A stretch of DNA of 64,000 nucleotides from Sporosarcina jeotgali (GCF_033304595.1 NZ_CP116341.1:2335001-2399000), one strand, 5' to 3'; counted from the first letter of the stretch, positions 36,324 through 45,727 are shown. The notes: a model not told the origin generated them from the letters alone. Translations and numbers: made by a program.

Positions 36324-37793
36324 TTATTTCTTCTGCGCCGCTGTCAACTCGCTGCGTGCCTGCGTCTGTTGCTCAAAAGCATATGCGAAGCTCAGTAACG
36401 AAGGTTCAGAATAAGCTGGTCCTGCAAAGGTTAAGCCAAATGGTTCTCCTTCATCTGTCATGCCAGCCGGCACGGTGATCGAAGGAAAACCGGCAGCTGC
36501 TTCAAAACTGCAGCCATAATCTTGAGGAAACGCTAATATATCCACTCCGTTTTGCTCTAAAGCTTTTCCAAGTGCTACTTTTTTTGCCAAATGCTGATTA
36601 CGCAATAAGGCTTCAATGTAAGGATGTTCTGATAAAGTTCCACTCCGATGATTTATTTTTTCAAGTAAGTTTTGTCCATATCGCAATGTCTCTTCGGAGT
36701 GATTGTTGTTAAACCTTATAATATCGTCAATCGATCGAATGGAATTGGCTTCTGCTGTTTTGCCTAAATAATGATTAAGTGCCGCTTTACACTCATGTAA
36801 GAGAACATTGTAGCCCAGATCATCTTCTGTTGTACCGAGATCAATATCCGACATGATTTTTGCGCCTAAGTCTTCTAAAACGTTAAGTGAATTCTTAAAT
36901 AGCCGCATCTGTTCTTCAGGTACTTCGTTTCTAAATATAGAACTTGCGACTCCAATTCGAACCCCTTTTAGCGCGTCTTTTTTTAAGCAGCTAAGCCACT
37001 CCGTGGAACTGTAGTTTTGCGAAGTAATCGTTATTGGATCGTCTGGATCATGTCCAAGTAACGCTTGAAAGACAAGTGCGGCATCGGTTACTGTGCGTGT
37101 CATCGGACCTGCTGTATCTTGTGTCACGGATAAGGGGATGATTCCGCTTCGGCTAATTGCCCCAACCGTCGGCTTCAGACCGACAACTCCATTTTGCGCA
37201 GACGGATGAATGATGGAGCCGGTTGTTTCAGTGCCGATTGAAGCAGCCGCTAAATTAGTACTGACAGCAGCAGCCGATCCGGAACTGGATCCGCCCACTT
37301 CGAATTTCCCGAAAGGATTTAGCACTTGCCCCCCTCTAGAACTCCACCCATTTGGCATCTCATCTGACATGAAGTTCGCCCACTCGGTCATATTGGTTTT
37401 CCCAAGGATAACCGCTCCTGCTTTCCTGAGCTGTTTTACTAAGAAAGCATCATCGGACGCATAGTGCTTTTCCAGCGCCAAACTGCCAGCGCTTGTATGC
37501 ATAGCGTCGCCTGTATCGATATTATCTTTTAGTAAAATCGGGATCCCATGCAACATAGAACGTTTCCCTGATTTCTTTCTTTCAAAGTCAAGTGCTTGCG
37601 CAATTTGTAAGGCATGTGGATTTATTTCTAAAACCGCATTGGTTAGTTGTCCTTTAATGGAGATGCGGTCCATATAAAACAATACTAATTCTTCTGAGGT
37701 AATCTCCCCTTCTTCCATAGCTTGCTGAATGGCAGGTATAGCGGCTTCGATCACCCATTTGAATCTAGTACGAATTGATTGACTATCTTCCAT
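36324..37793 (-). CDS. Amidase signature family protein
   Basis: A 489-residue amidohydrolase. The Ser-cisSer-Lys triad is visible: lysine in LLKDNIDT near residue 88, serines in [12 protein letters not shown] and the nucleophile region IGTETTGSI. It belongs to the GatA/amidase family, but no gatC/gatB is adjacent, so it is a stand-alone amidase rather than part of the tRNA transamidation complex. ATG 37793 follows AGAGG by 7 nt. Substrate unknown; indole acetamide, peptide amides or nitrile-derived amides are family examples. Confidence 0.88.
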   Translation of the reverse strand: MEDSQSIRTRFKWVIEAAIPAIQQAMEEGEITSEELVLFYMDRISIKGQLTNAVLEINPHALQIAQALDFERKKSGKRSMLHGIPILLKDNIDTGDAMHTSAGSLALEKHYASDDAFLVKQLRKAGAVILGKTNMTEWANFMSDEMPNGWSSRGGQVLNPFGKFEVGGSSSGSAAAVSTNLAAASIGTETTGSIIHPSAQNGVVGLKPTVGAISRSGIIPLSVTQDTAGPMTRTVTDAALVFQALLGHDPDDPITITSQNYSSTEWLSCLKKDALKGVRIGVASSIFRNEVPEEQMRLFKNSLNVLEDLGAKIMSDIDLGTTEDDLGYNVLLHECKAALNHYLGKTAEANSIRSIDDIIRFNNNHSEETLRYGQNLLEKINHRSGTLSEHPYIEALLRNQHLAKKVALGKALEQNGVDILAFPQDYGCSFEAAAGFPSITVPAGMTDEGEPFGLTFAGPAYSEPSLLSFAYAFEQQTQARSELTAAQKK

Positions 37794-37868
37794 GTCCATT
37801 CCTCTCTTCACTTATATTGGTATAAACAAAACCGGCTAAGGGATTGTCTCCTCAACCGGTACTGATAA

Positions 37869-38018
37869 TCATATATACTTATAGTATTCTTTCATTAATA
37901 GAAGTAATGGCAGTTCATAGAGCTGTTTTCCATCAATCTTGAAAATCCCCCGCCCCACTAGTCGCTGGATGACATCCTCACGCTTCATATCCATTTTGGT
38001 TTCTTCAATTTTCAACAT
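37869..38018 (-). CDS. Small FbpA-domain (Fur-regulated basic protein A) protein
   Basis: A 49-residue basic protein missed by length filters. KREDVIQRLVGRGIFKIDG followed by KQLYELPL matches the short FbpA domain, found in B. subtilis FbpA, a Fur-controlled partner of the FsrA small RNA. ATG 38018 follows AAGGAGG by 9 nt. I see no clear Fur box upstream, so iron control is inferred only from the domain. It lies alone between an amidase gene and a divergent ATP-grasp gene. Confidence 0.72.
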   Translation of the reverse strand: MLKIEETKMDMKREDVIQRLVGRGIFKIDGKQLYELPLLLLMKEYYKYI

Positions 38019-38196
38019 GGTGCTTGTTCCTCCTTGAACCGGATCTATATTTCAGTATTCCTTTTATGTACTATTTATAAACCTGTTGAGGCGCACTCTC
38101 TCCTAGGCTATCTGTTGTATCCCAATGTGTTTTCCATGTAATATAGAAGGGAGAACAATTATGTACGACAATTCCATCGCATTTTAGGAGGATACC

Positions 38197-39417
38197 ATGA
38201 ACGCAAAAAAACTTCCGTTCTTGCCAATCATTATCGGTACGGACATGAACGCATACAATATGGCAATTTCTTTTCACGAAGCCTACCATATCCATCCAGT
38301 ATTAATCGGAAAAGAGCCTTTATCATTTACGCAACTCAGCACAATTCCTCACAAAATCGAATTGAATAACGAGCTGTCTGATGAAAACAAATTTGCAGAT
38401 ATTCTTATTGAAATCAGTAAAAAATACAAAGAAGACGGCCGCGAGTTATTGCTTGTCGGTACGAATGATTTGTACGTGCGACTCATCATTGAACATGCAG
38501 AACGTTTAAGGGAATATTTCACATTTAACTATATCAATCGTGAACTTATGGATAATTTACAGATTAAGTCTCACTTTTATAAGCTGTGTAAAGAACACGG
38601 AATCGATACTCCCCTCACATTCTTTTACGATTGCGCAGCCGATGGTCCTTTCAGTGAGCATATGAATTATCCTGTGATTGTGAAGCCAAGTGATACAGTT
38701 GTCTACAACCAAAATAAGTTTGCTGGACAGCAAAAAGTGTACAAAGTGAATTCTCTTGGGGAATTGAATCAGGTTATTGAAACAGTGAAAAACAGCGGCT
38801 ATAACGAAGAACTCATCATTCAGGATTTCATCCCCGGCGATGATACATATATGTGGGATTCTGTGATCTATGCAGATTCTGCTGGAAAAACTCAGCTCGT
38901 TACGTTTGCACAAGTTGTTTTACAGGAACATACAGTGACGGCAATCGGAAACTACACCGCTGTAATTACAAGATATAACGAAGAAATGATGTACAAGTTG
39001 AAAAACTTCTTAGAAGCCGTCGGGTATCAGGGCTTCGCAAACTTTGACTTGAAGTATGACCCGCGTGATAAAAAATTCAAAGTATTTGAAGTGAATATCC
39101 GACAAGGCCGTTCCAGTTATTATACGACTGCGCTTGGACATAATATGGCGAGCTATTTTGTAGATGATCTGATTTACCACAAGCAAAAGCCGCTTGTGTT
39201 ACTAAATGAGCCGTTCCTGTTCACGGTAGTTCCAAAAATTGTTCTTAAGAAATTCGTAACGAACAAGGCGGTTAAACGGGATATTAAACGGTTGCTGAAG
39301 CAGAGAAAGTTTGTGAACCCATTGTTCTACAAAGGGGACAAGCATTTGAAGCGCAAGCTTTATTTGTTCTTGAGACAGGTCAATTATTATAAGAAGTATC
39401 GAAATAATAATTGGTGA
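38197..39417 (+). CDS. ATP-grasp carboxylate-amine ligase (D-aspartate-ligase-like)
   Basis: A 406-residue ligase. An N-terminal pre-ATP-grasp domain is followed by the ATP-grasp fold: YPVIVKPSD near residue 165 supplies the nucleotide lysine, ELIIQDFIPGDD near residue 205 the hinge, and KVFEVNIRQGRSSYY near residue 295 the metal-binding Glu and Asn. Enzymes of this group add D-aspartate or another acid to the peptidoglycan lysine, or make other amide bonds. Planococcaceae commonly have Lys-D-Asp or Lys-D-Glu bridges, so a cross-bridge role is a reasonable inference. The C-terminal 70 residues are very basic. ATG 38197 follows AGGAGG. Confidence 0.82.
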   Translation: MNAKKLPFLPIIIGTDMNAYNMAISFHEAYHIHPVLIGKEPLSFTQLSTIPHKIELNNELSDENKFADILIEISKKYKEDGRELLLVGTNDLYVRLIIEHAERLREYFTFNYINRELMDNLQIKSHFYKLCKEHGIDTPLTFFYDCAADGPFSEHMNYPVIVKPSDTVVYNQNKFAGQQKVYKVNSLGELNQVIETVKNSGYNEELIIQDFIPGDDTYMWDSVIYADSAGKTQLVTFAQVVLQEHTVTAIGNYTAVITRYNEEMMYKLKNFLEAVGYQGFANFDLKYDPRDKKFKVFEVNIRQGRSSYYTTALGHNMASYFVDDLIYHKQKPLVLLNEPFLFTVVPKIVLKKFVTNKAVKRDIKRLLKQRKFVNPLFYKGDKHLKRKLYLFLRQVNYYKKYRNNNW

Positions 39418-39421
39418 CAGC

Positions 39422-39463
39422 AAAAAAAGCGACAAGAGCTGAGAACTGCTCTTGTCGCTTTTT
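39422..39463. terminator. Bidirectional terminator
   Basis: Stem AAGCGACAAGAGC / GCTCTTGTCGCTT with A- and T-runs. Confidence 0.92.
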
Positions 39464-39471
39464 CGTATGTT

Positions 39472-40191
39472 TTATTCTCCAAGATCTACGTTGTGATAGA
39501 CTTGCTGCACGTCTTCTAAATCTTCGATTGCATCGATCATTTTTTCGAACTGCTCAGCAGATGCTTCGTCCAGCTCGACATCGTTTTGGGCAAGCATTGT
39601 CAGTTCAGCGACTGTGAAATCAGTGATTCCTTCAGACTTAAATGCCTCTTGAACCTCGTGGAATGCAGTTGGGTCTGCGTATACTAATACGTGTCCGTCT
39701 TCTTCACTAATGTCATTGACATCTACATCGTGTTCCATCATAAGTTCGAGAACATCATCTGCAGACTTTCCTTCAATTCCGAAAACTGCAGTATGGTCAA
39801 ACATGTAAGCGACAGATCCGCTTACGCCCATGTTACCCCCGTTTTTACCGAATGCTGCGCGTACTTCCGAAGCTGTTCTGTTCACGTTATTTGTTAACGC
39901 ATCGACGATGACCATCGATCCGTTTGGTCCGAATCCTTCATAACGAAGCTCGTCATAGCTTTCTTCGCCGCCGCCTTTTGCCTTCTCAATAGCACGTTCA
40001 ATGATTGTTTTTGGAACACTGTACGTTTTCGCACGTTCCAAGACGATTTTAAGAGCTTGGTTCGATTCCGGATCCGGCTCCCCTTGCTTTGCTGCTACAT
40101 ATATTTCGCGACCGAACTTTGCATAGATCCGGCTCGTGTTTGCATCTTTTGACGCTTTCTTTTCTTTAATATTGTTCCATTTACGGCCCAT
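39472..40191 (-). CDS. YebC/PmpR family protein (YeeI-like)
   Basis: A 239-residue protein of the YebC family, long annotated as transcriptional regulators; recent work assigns some members a role in helping ribosomes through proline stretches. [17 protein letters not shown] opens the conserved N-terminal domain, and [19 protein letters not shown] is the central signature. This N-terminus is that of the YeeI-like branch. ATG 40191 follows GAGTGG. It stands alone, convergent with the ATP-grasp gene. Confidence 0.92.
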   Translation of the reverse strand: MGRKWNNIKEKKASKDANTSRIYAKFGREIYVAAKQGEPDPESNQALKIVLERAKTYSVPKTIIERAIEKAKGGGEESYDELRYEGFGPNGSMVIVDALTNNVNRTASEVRAAFGKNGGNMGVSGSVAYMFDHTAVFGIEGKSADDVLELMMEHDVDVNDISEEDGHVLVYADPTAFHEVQEAFKSEGITDFTVAELTMLAQNDVELDEASAEQFEKMIDAIEDLEDVQQVYHNVDLGE

Positions 40192-40360
40192 TTTGACCAC
40201 TCGCTTTCTGTTTGGATGAATCAGAGGTTAATATCCTTTTCTTAGTATATCATGACTAAATTCATTGCGGAAAGTAAAAAACGTTGAATATGCGACACTT
40301 GCTAGTTTCAGATAAGTATGGCAAAATAATAAATGACTACAATACAACTTCATCACTGAC

Positions 40361-40453
40361 AATATGTAGGGGTACCGGACACCGGTTGAGATGCAGGATA
40401 CATGCAGACCCTTTGAACCTGATCTGGGTAACGCCAGCGGAGGGAACATATTC
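40361..40453 (+). ncRNA. TPP riboswitch (THI element)
   Basis: Conserved blocks are present in order: GTAGGGGTACC, GGTTGAGATG, ACCCTTTGAACCTGATCTGG and GTAACGCCAGCGGAGGGAA. The closing stem pairs AATATGT (40361-40367) with ACATATT (from 40447). Binding of thiamine pyrophosphate should favour the terminator that follows and switch off the uptake operon. Confidence 0.97.
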
Positions 40454-40472
40454 ATTTCATAATGATTATGTG

Positions 40473-40508
40473 ACGTGCGCTCCCGAAGATTGGGAGCGCA
40501 CGTTTTTT
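40473..40508 (+). terminator. Riboswitch-controlled terminator
   Basis: Stem CGTGCGCTCCC / GGGAGCGCACG with a TTTTTT run, between the TPP aptamer and thiY. Confidence 0.93.
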
Positions 40509-40541
40509 GTTGCAGTGTGAAACTCCAGGAGGGGGATTTCA

Positions 40542-41537
40542 TTGAAACGAATACTAACAGTCTTATTTGCCGCTTCGCTTATGACAGCATGCGGTGCAGA
40601 AAAAGAACCAGGCACGTCTGGCAACCCGGACAAAGAAACCGCACAAAAGGTCCATTTCGCACTCGATTGGACACCTAATACGAATCATACCGGTTTATAT
40701 GTTGCGGAAGAAAAAGGATACTTTAAAGACGCGGGACTGGATGTGGACATCATGCTTCCGGGCGAAGCCGGTGCTGACCAGCTCGTTGCATCAGGAAAAG
40801 CGGACTTCGGTATCGGAGCACAAGAGGCTCTTACAGAAGCCCGTGCAGCTGGAATTCCCATCGTTTCGATTGCAGCAATCATCCAGCATAATACATCTGG
40901 ATTTGCTTCGTTAAAAGAAGAAGGCATCGAATCGCCTAAAGACTTTGAAGGAAAAAATTATGGCGGCTGGGGTGCACCCGTCGAACAGGCTGTCGTTGAA
41001 TCGCTGATGGAAAAAGATCATGGAGATAGCAGTAAAGTGAAATACATCAACATGGGTTCTTCCGATTTCTTCACAGCTATTCAGCGGGATATCGACCTGG
41101 CCTGGGTATACTACGGCTGGACAGGCATCGAAGCGGAACAGCGCGGGATGGAACTGAACATGCAATATTTAAAAGATTACTCCGAAAAACTGGATTACTA
41201 TACACCTGTCATCACAACAAATGAAAAACTCATTGCAAAAGATCCTGAGAAGGTGAAAGCATTTGTTGCGGCTGCTGTAAAAGGGTATGAGTTTGCCATA
41301 GATCATCCTGAAGAAGCTGCGGATATCTTAATTAAAGCCGTTCCGGATTTAGATCCTGAGCTCGTCAAAAAAAGTCAGCAATGGCTCTCTCCCAAATATC
41401 AGGATGATGCACCTCGTTTTGGTGAACAGCAGCTGAAAACATGGGAAAATTACGCACAATGGATGGAAGAGAACGACTTGCTTGAAGGTGAATTCAACGC
41501 AAAAGATGCATTTACAAACGAGTTTTTACCCAACTAA
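40542..41537 (+). CDS. thiY: Thiamine pyrimidine precursor-binding lipoprotein ThiY
   Basis: A 331-residue lipoprotein of the NMT1/THI5-like family that captures hydroxymethyl- or formylaminopyrimidine for thiamine salvage. The lipobox is LMTACG (Cys17). The opening FALDWTPNTNHTGLYVA is the hallmark of this family, and EAGADQLVASGKADFGIG forms part of the ligand pocket. TTG 40542 follows AGGAGGGGG. It is the first gene after a TPP riboswitch and lies with permease and ATPase genes. Confidence 0.95.
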   Translation: MKRILTVLFAASLMTACGAEKEPGTSGNPDKETAQKVHFALDWTPNTNHTGLYVAEEKGYFKDAGLDVDIMLPGEAGADQLVASGKADFGIGAQEALTEARAAGIPIVSIAAIIQHNTSGFASLKEEGIESPKDFEGKNYGGWGAPVEQAVVESLMEKDHGDSSKVKYINMGSSDFFTAIQRDIDLAWVYYGWTGIEAEQRGMELNMQYLKDYSEKLDYYTPVITTNEKLIAKDPEKVKAFVAAAVKGYEFAIDHPEEAADILIKAVPDLDPELVKKSQQWLSPKYQDDAPRFGEQQLKTWENYAQWMEENDLLEGEFNAKDAFTNEFLPN

Positions 41538-41550
41538 GGAGGAACTAATC

Positions 41551-41841
41551 ATGGCTAATGCCCTTGTCAGTATTCAAATAATCCCGAAAACACCGAATGG
41601 CGAAGACGTCATTCCATACGTGGATGCAGCAATTGAAGTTATCGAACAATCCGGTGTTCCCTACCGTGTTGCACCACTTGAAACGACTATGGAAGGTGAA
41701 CTTGGAAACTTGCTTCACATTATTGAAAAGATGAACACGCGCATGACGGAATTAGGGGCGTCAAGTGTCATTTCTCAAGTGAAAATCTACAGCAACCCCA
41801 AAGGGGCATCTATGGATAAACTGACGGAGAAGTATAGATGA
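41551..41841 (+). CDS. MTH1187/YkoF-type thiamine-binding protein (UPF0045)
   Basis: A 96-residue protein of the MTH1187 (thiamine-binding, PF01910) family with a ferredoxin-like fold. The LVSIQIIPK opening and PLETTMEGEL in the middle are characteristic. It probably binds thiamine or a precursor in the cytoplasm and helps uptake or trafficking. ATG 41551 follows AAGGAGGA. It overlaps the permease start by ATGA. Confidence 0.9.
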   Translation: MANALVSIQIIPKTPNGEDVIPYVDAAIEVIEQSGVPYRVAPLETTMEGELGNLLHIIEKMNTRMTELGASSVISQVKIYSNPKGASMDKLTEKYR

Positions 41842-42623
41842 AATCGGCAGTGAACAAAGGATGGCGGCCACTCGTGGTCTTCATCCTTTTACTCGTTATT
41901 TGGGAAGGGGCTGCTCGAATTTTCGATGTCCCCGCTTGGCTCCTTCCCGTACCTACTCAAATTGCTGAAGAGGCTTTTACAGGCTATTCATTGTACGTCT
42001 CACATATTTTGTCCACAATCACTCTTTCAGCAACTGGCTATCTTGTCGGCATTACGGTAGGGATCGGGGTTGCGATTGTATTGTTCCGCATTCCATTTCT
42101 TCAGCAAGCATTTTATCCGCTTCTGATTTTATCGCAAAATATTCCCGTCATTGTACTCGCTCCGCTCCTCGTTATTTGGTTCGGGTTCGGGATGCTTCCT
42201 AAAGTGATTGTCATTGTTCTTGTCTGTTTTTTCCCTGTCACGATTGCGGCACTGGATGGATTCAGACAAACAGACCGGGATATGCTGTACTACTTGAAGA
42301 TGATCGGTGCAAGCAACCGCCAGATTTTTTGGAAATTGCAGTGGCCGCACTCATTGCCTTCTCTGTTTTCCGGACTGAAAATCGCAGCGACATACAGTGT
42401 CATGGGGGCTGTCATTTCTGAATGGCTCGGTGCGAACAAAGGAATCGGTGTCTACATGACACTCGCTTCTTCGTCGTTCAAAACGGATCGCGTTTTCGTT
42501 GCTATTGTGCTGATTATGATTTTAAGCTTAACGTATTTCGGAATAATTTTAGCCATTGAAAAAAGCGTCTTGCGCTGGCGCAGTTCAGGAGGGAATGAAT
42601 CGAATGGGTCAACTCGCTCTTAA
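41838..42623 (+). CDS. thiX: Thiamine precursor ABC transporter permease ThiX
   Basis: A 261-residue permease of the nitrate/sulfonate/taurine-type with six membrane segments and an EAA-like loop at about residues 145-165 (LKMIGASNRQIFWKLQWP). It works with ThiY and ThiZ. Starts at ATG 41838, overlapping the previous stop, and overlaps thiZ at its end, so the operon is translationally coupled. Confidence 0.93.
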   Translation: MKSAVNKGWRPLVVFILLLVIWEGAARIFDVPAWLLPVPTQIAEEAFTGYSLYVSHILSTITLSATGYLVGITVGIGVAIVLFRIPFLQQAFYPLLILSQNIPVIVLAPLLVIWFGFGMLPKVIVIVLVCFFPVTIAALDGFRQTDRDMLYYLKMIGASNRQIFWKLQWPHSLPSLFSGLKIAATYSVMGAVISEWLGANKGIGVYMTLASSSFKTDRVFVAIVLIMILSLTYFGIILAIEKSVLRWRSSGGNESNGSTRS

Positions 42624-43338
42624 CAACCTATCGAAATCATACGGAGCTAATCATGTCCTTCAAGACATTTCACTGTCTGTGAAGGAAGGAGAATTCGTTT
42701 CCATAGTCGGACCTTCAGGCAGCGGAAAAAGCACGATCTTTCAGCTGATTGGCGGGCTGTATACACCTGACGCCGGGACGATTTCGCTGGATGGCAAAGT
42801 TCTGAATGATTCCCGCGGACACATTAGTTATATGCCGCAAAGTCCTGCGCTTTTTCCATGGCGGACTGTCCTTCAAAATGTTGAACTGAGTTCTGAAATT
42901 GCCGGTACTAAATTCGATCGCTCCAAAACAATGGAGCTTATTAAAAGTGCAGGATTGTCTGGATTTGAGGATGCCTATCCAAGTGAGCTTTCAGGCGGTA
43001 TGAAGCAGCGTGTCTCGTTCATACGCAGTTTAAACGCACCGCAATCGATTATTTGCCTGGATGAACCCTTTTCTGCTTTAGATGAATTCACACGTCTGGA
43101 AATGCAGCAATGGCTTCTGTCTATTTGGGAAACGTACAAGAAATCGATCCTTTTCATTACACACGATATCGATGAAGCGCTCTTCCTTTCCGATCGAATT
43201 GTTGTACTGTCCGACAAGCCGGCAGTAGTAAAAGAAGAACTCATTGTTCCTTTTGGCCGTCCGCGGTCAGAAGAATTGCTGTTGAGTGATCCATTCCTTA
43301 CGCTGAAACGTGAAATTTACAACTTATTGCGCGGATAG
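42604..43338 (+). CDS. thiZ: Thiamine precursor ABC transporter ATPase ThiZ
   Basis: A 244-residue ATPase with Walker A GPSGSGKST near residue 35, signature LSGGMKQR, Walker B ICLDEPFSALD and H-loop FITHD. ATG 42604 is about 10 nt after AGGAGGG; ATG 42595 is only 2 nt from it. It completes the riboswitch-controlled operon. No tenA or thiM gene follows, so the imported pyrimidine must be processed by genes elsewhere. Confidence 0.94.
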   Translation: MGQLALNNLSKSYGANHVLQDISLSVKEGEFVSIVGPSGSGKSTIFQLIGGLYTPDAGTISLDGKVLNDSRGHISYMPQSPALFPWRTVLQNVELSSEIAGTKFDRSKTMELIKSAGLSGFEDAYPSELSGGMKQRVSFIRSLNAPQSIICLDEPFSALDEFTRLEMQQWLLSIWETYKKSILFITHDIDEALFLSDRIVVLSDKPAVVKEELIVPFGRPRSEELLLSDPFLTLKREIYNLLRG

Positions 43339-43421
43339 GCAAAGTTTCTGCAGACAGGTTTAACCACCCGTCCATTATGGGAAAAGAGGAATATAACTTC
43401 TATACTTAAGGAGCGGAAAAT

Positions 43422-43541
43422 ATGAAACTAACCAAAGTTGTTAAAACGGCTATTAAATGGGGGCCGATCATTTTACCCTTCGTCATGAAAATAGTGAATG
43501 ATAAAAAACAAAGTGAATCGATTCCAAAACGAAGACGCTAA
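43422..43541 (+). CDS. Small basic hydrophobic peptide, unknown
   Basis: A 39-residue peptide: basic N-terminus, hydrophobic stretch WGPIILPFVMKIV and a very basic tail ending KRRR. ATG 43422 follows AAGGAGCGG, and a terminator follows directly, so it is probably expressed. It could be a small membrane-associated peptide; no family recognised. Confidence 0.6.
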   Translation: MKLTKVVKTAIKWGPIILPFVMKIVNDKKQSESIPKRRR

Positions 43542-43577
43542 AAGAGGGCAGGCCATATAGCTGGCTGCCCTCTTTTT
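43541..43577. terminator. Bidirectional terminator
   Basis: Stem AGAGGGCAGGCC / GGCTGCCCTCT with A/T-runs, between the small peptide and the FtsH-like gene. Confidence 0.85.
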
Positions 43578-43579
43578 CA

Positions 43580-45304
43580 TTATGAAACAGGTACAAGTTC
43601 TTTCCGGGCACCGCATACAATCTCATGCACTTCAGAGCCGTCCAATGTCTCTTTTGTGTACAACTCATTAACCAAGGTCTCAAACTGATTGGCGTGCCCG
43701 CGGATCAGTTCTTCTGTGCGCTCGACAGCCACTTTAAAGAGCTCTTGCATCTTAATGTCCTTTTCAGTCTTGCTAAACGTTAATGTAAACCCATCTTGAA
43801 GTAATCCAGTATCGACCATCCGCTCAATAATGTCTTTGGCCTGCTGAACATCACCGCTCACGCCAATGCTATGTTCACCAAGATAGATCCGTTCCGCAAT
43901 ACCGCCTCCAAGGATCATACTCACCTGGTCCAAAAGCTCACTCGCTGTTTGCAGATGGAGTTCTTTTTGAATAGGCGCAACATAGCCAAGTGCTTGACCT
44001 CTCGGAATTATTGTCGCTTTTCGCACGGAATGCGGTTTCGTAATTGCGGCAATTAATGCGTGCCCCGATTCGTGGATCGCAACGCGCCGTTTCGTCAGCG
44101 GATCATTCATGCTTCGGGATGTGTTGCCAAGAATGGTTCTGTCAATCGCAAAATCCATATCACTCATGTCGATTTCAGCGCGTCCTTCTCGGATTGCGCG
44201 TTTGCTTGCTGTGGTGAATAATGCACTGAGTTGTGCACCGGAAAAGCCTGTTGTACTTTCTGCCAGCATATCGAGGGAGGTCGCCACATTGGGAGCTAAC
44301 GCTTTCCCTTTTGTATGGATGTCCATAATCTCACGGCGGCCTTGTGTATCTGGAAGAGGAACTTGGAATGAATAGTCGATTCGTCCAGGCCGTAAAAAGG
44401 CTTCATCCAACATGTCTTTACGGTTGGTTGCAGCAATGAATAAAACTCCTTCGTTATCTGCGCCCCCATCCAGTTGAACGAGAAGTTCAGTCAGCGTTTT
44501 TTCCGACTCTTCCCCGCCATGTGTTTTCCGTTTTCCAGCAAGTGCATCCACTTCGTCAATAAAAATGACGGCCATTTCCTGCTTGCGTGCATTTTGGAAC
44601 ATCGTACGAATTCGAGATGCCCCTACTCCGACAAAGAGTTCAGTGAAAGCTGCACCGCTTGATGAATAGAATGAAGCTCCGATTTCGTGAGCGATTGCTT
44701 GTGCCAGCAAGGTCTTCCCTGTTCCTGGAGGTCCCTCCAGCAAAATCCCTTTTGGCGCTTTCACACCAAGCGCTGCAGAACGTTTCGGATCTTTAATGAT
44801 GTCCAAAGTTTGGTGAATCTCCTCTTTCATTTCTTGAGACAGCCCGCCAATATCATTCAGTGTAATATCAGGGAGCGGTGTTTCTTTTGAGGCGCTATGT
44901 TTCATAGACGCTGCCCCTACGCCAAGCTTTCCTTTTTGCTGTAAAAAGAAAAAGGTCAGAAGCGCTGCTAGTAATAATCCTGCAATTAGGTAGCCAGATG
45001 TACTTCCACCTGAATATGTGTACGAAACATTGTAGGTTTTCACGAGCTGTTCTGCCAGTTCGCTCTCAGGACGGACGTTTGTTACATATAGGTCGTTCCC
45101 TGTTTTCAAATAAAGTGCGCCAGACGCTGTTTCTTTCAGTGTCGCTCCATCTGTTGCTGCTAATTTCTGCTCTAAGGCTGCGTACGACAATGGCGCTGCG
45201 CGATGGGCATCACTTGTAATCCAAAACAAAAAAGATGCCGTTCCAATGACTAGGAGGGACAGGACGATAAATGCCTTTGAAGTAAATGTTTTGACAAACT
45301 TCAA
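43580..45304 (-). CDS. FtsH-like membrane AAA+ zinc metalloprotease
   Basis: A 574-residue ATP-dependent membrane protease. Two membrane segments (about residues 10-30 and 105-125) flank an extracytoplasmic domain of about 75 residues; then the AAA module with Walker A GPPGTGKTLLA, Walker B FIDEVDALAG and the second-region-of-homology FLRPGRID, and the peptidase motif HESGH. The third zinc ligand should be the Asp in SGDVQQAKDI. It is shorter than main FtsH (about 640) and outside the tilS-hpt-ftsH locus, so it is probably a second paralogue. TTG 45304 follows AAGGAG by 9 nt; an earlier in-frame TTG at 45364 is less likely. Confidence 0.9.
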   Translation of the reverse strand: MKFVKTFTSKAFIVLSLLVIGTASFLFWITSDAHRAAPLSYAALEQKLAATDGATLKETASGALYLKTGNDLYVTNVRPESELAEQLVKTYNVSYTYSGGSTSGYLIAGLLLAALLTFFFLQQKGKLGVGAASMKHSASKETPLPDITLNDIGGLSQEMKEEIHQTLDIIKDPKRSAALGVKAPKGILLEGPPGTGKTLLAQAIAHEIGASFYSSSGAAFTELFVGVGASRIRTMFQNARKQEMAVIFIDEVDALAGKRKTHGGEESEKTLTELLVQLDGGADNEGVLFIAATNRKDMLDEAFLRPGRIDYSFQVPLPDTQGRREIMDIHTKGKALAPNVATSLDMLAESTTGFSGAQLSALFTTASKRAIREGRAEIDMSDMDFAIDRTILGNTSRSMNDPLTKRRVAIHESGHALIAAITKPHSVRKATIIPRGQALGYVAPIQKELHLQTASELLDQVSMILGGGIAERIYLGEHSIGVSGDVQQAKDIIERMVDTGLLQDGFTLTFSKTEKDIKMQELFKVAVERTEELIRGHANQFETLVNELYTKETLDGSEVHEIVCGARKELVPVS

Positions 45305-45514
45305 ATTTCCCAGCTCCTTAATTAAGATATCTCCATTATAGGGAGTCTCCCCTATAAAAGACAATAAGTTATCTCACAATTTAGTGTCCATCTAGTGAAC
45401 TTATTTTTTCACTAAAAAAATGAGTAAGGAACCTTAATCATCCCCATACATAATCAACCGTTTTTAAACCATATTAAGAACGCAGTACTCATTGACAACC
45501 AAGGAGGTTTTACA

Positions 45515-45712
45515 GTGAAAGAGAACGTAAGGAAACAAGCAAACAGCAATATCAAGACATTATCACAAGCGGAAAAAAATGCCGACCAATCCATTAAGAA
45601 TATGAAAGAAGAAATCTCTCTCGAATTGTCTGAAATGGGTAATCTCACCCCAAAACAAGAGCCCATGACTCCGAACCATCGCGATAACACTGAAAGGGAA
45701 AAACATTATTGA
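45515..45712 (+). CDS. Small hydrophilic helical protein, unknown
   Basis: A 65-residue protein with no hydrophobic segment, rich in Glu, Lys, Asn and Gln. GTG 45515 follows AAGGAGG. The first 40 residues should form a helix and the tail is proline-rich. It recalls small spore or stress proteins in composition, but I recognise no family. A terminator follows. Confidence 0.6.
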   Translation: MKENVRKQANSNIKTLSQAEKNADQSIKNMKEEISLELSEMGNLTPKQEPMTPNHRDNTEREKHY

Positions 45713-45727
45713 GATGAAGAAAAAAAG

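Noticed and set aside
36324-37793. GatA subunit of the tRNA amidotransferase
   Set aside because: No gatC or gatB adjacent, and the sequence resembles stand-alone amidases more than GatA.
37862-37880. TGATAATCAT at the end of the FbpA-like gene as a Fur box
   Set aside because: Only the left half matches, and it lies over the stop codon rather than near a promoter.
39472-40191. Antisense frames over the YebC gene on the plus strand
   Set aside because: The minus-strand product is a full-length, well-conserved family member; plus-strand frames lack ribosome sites.
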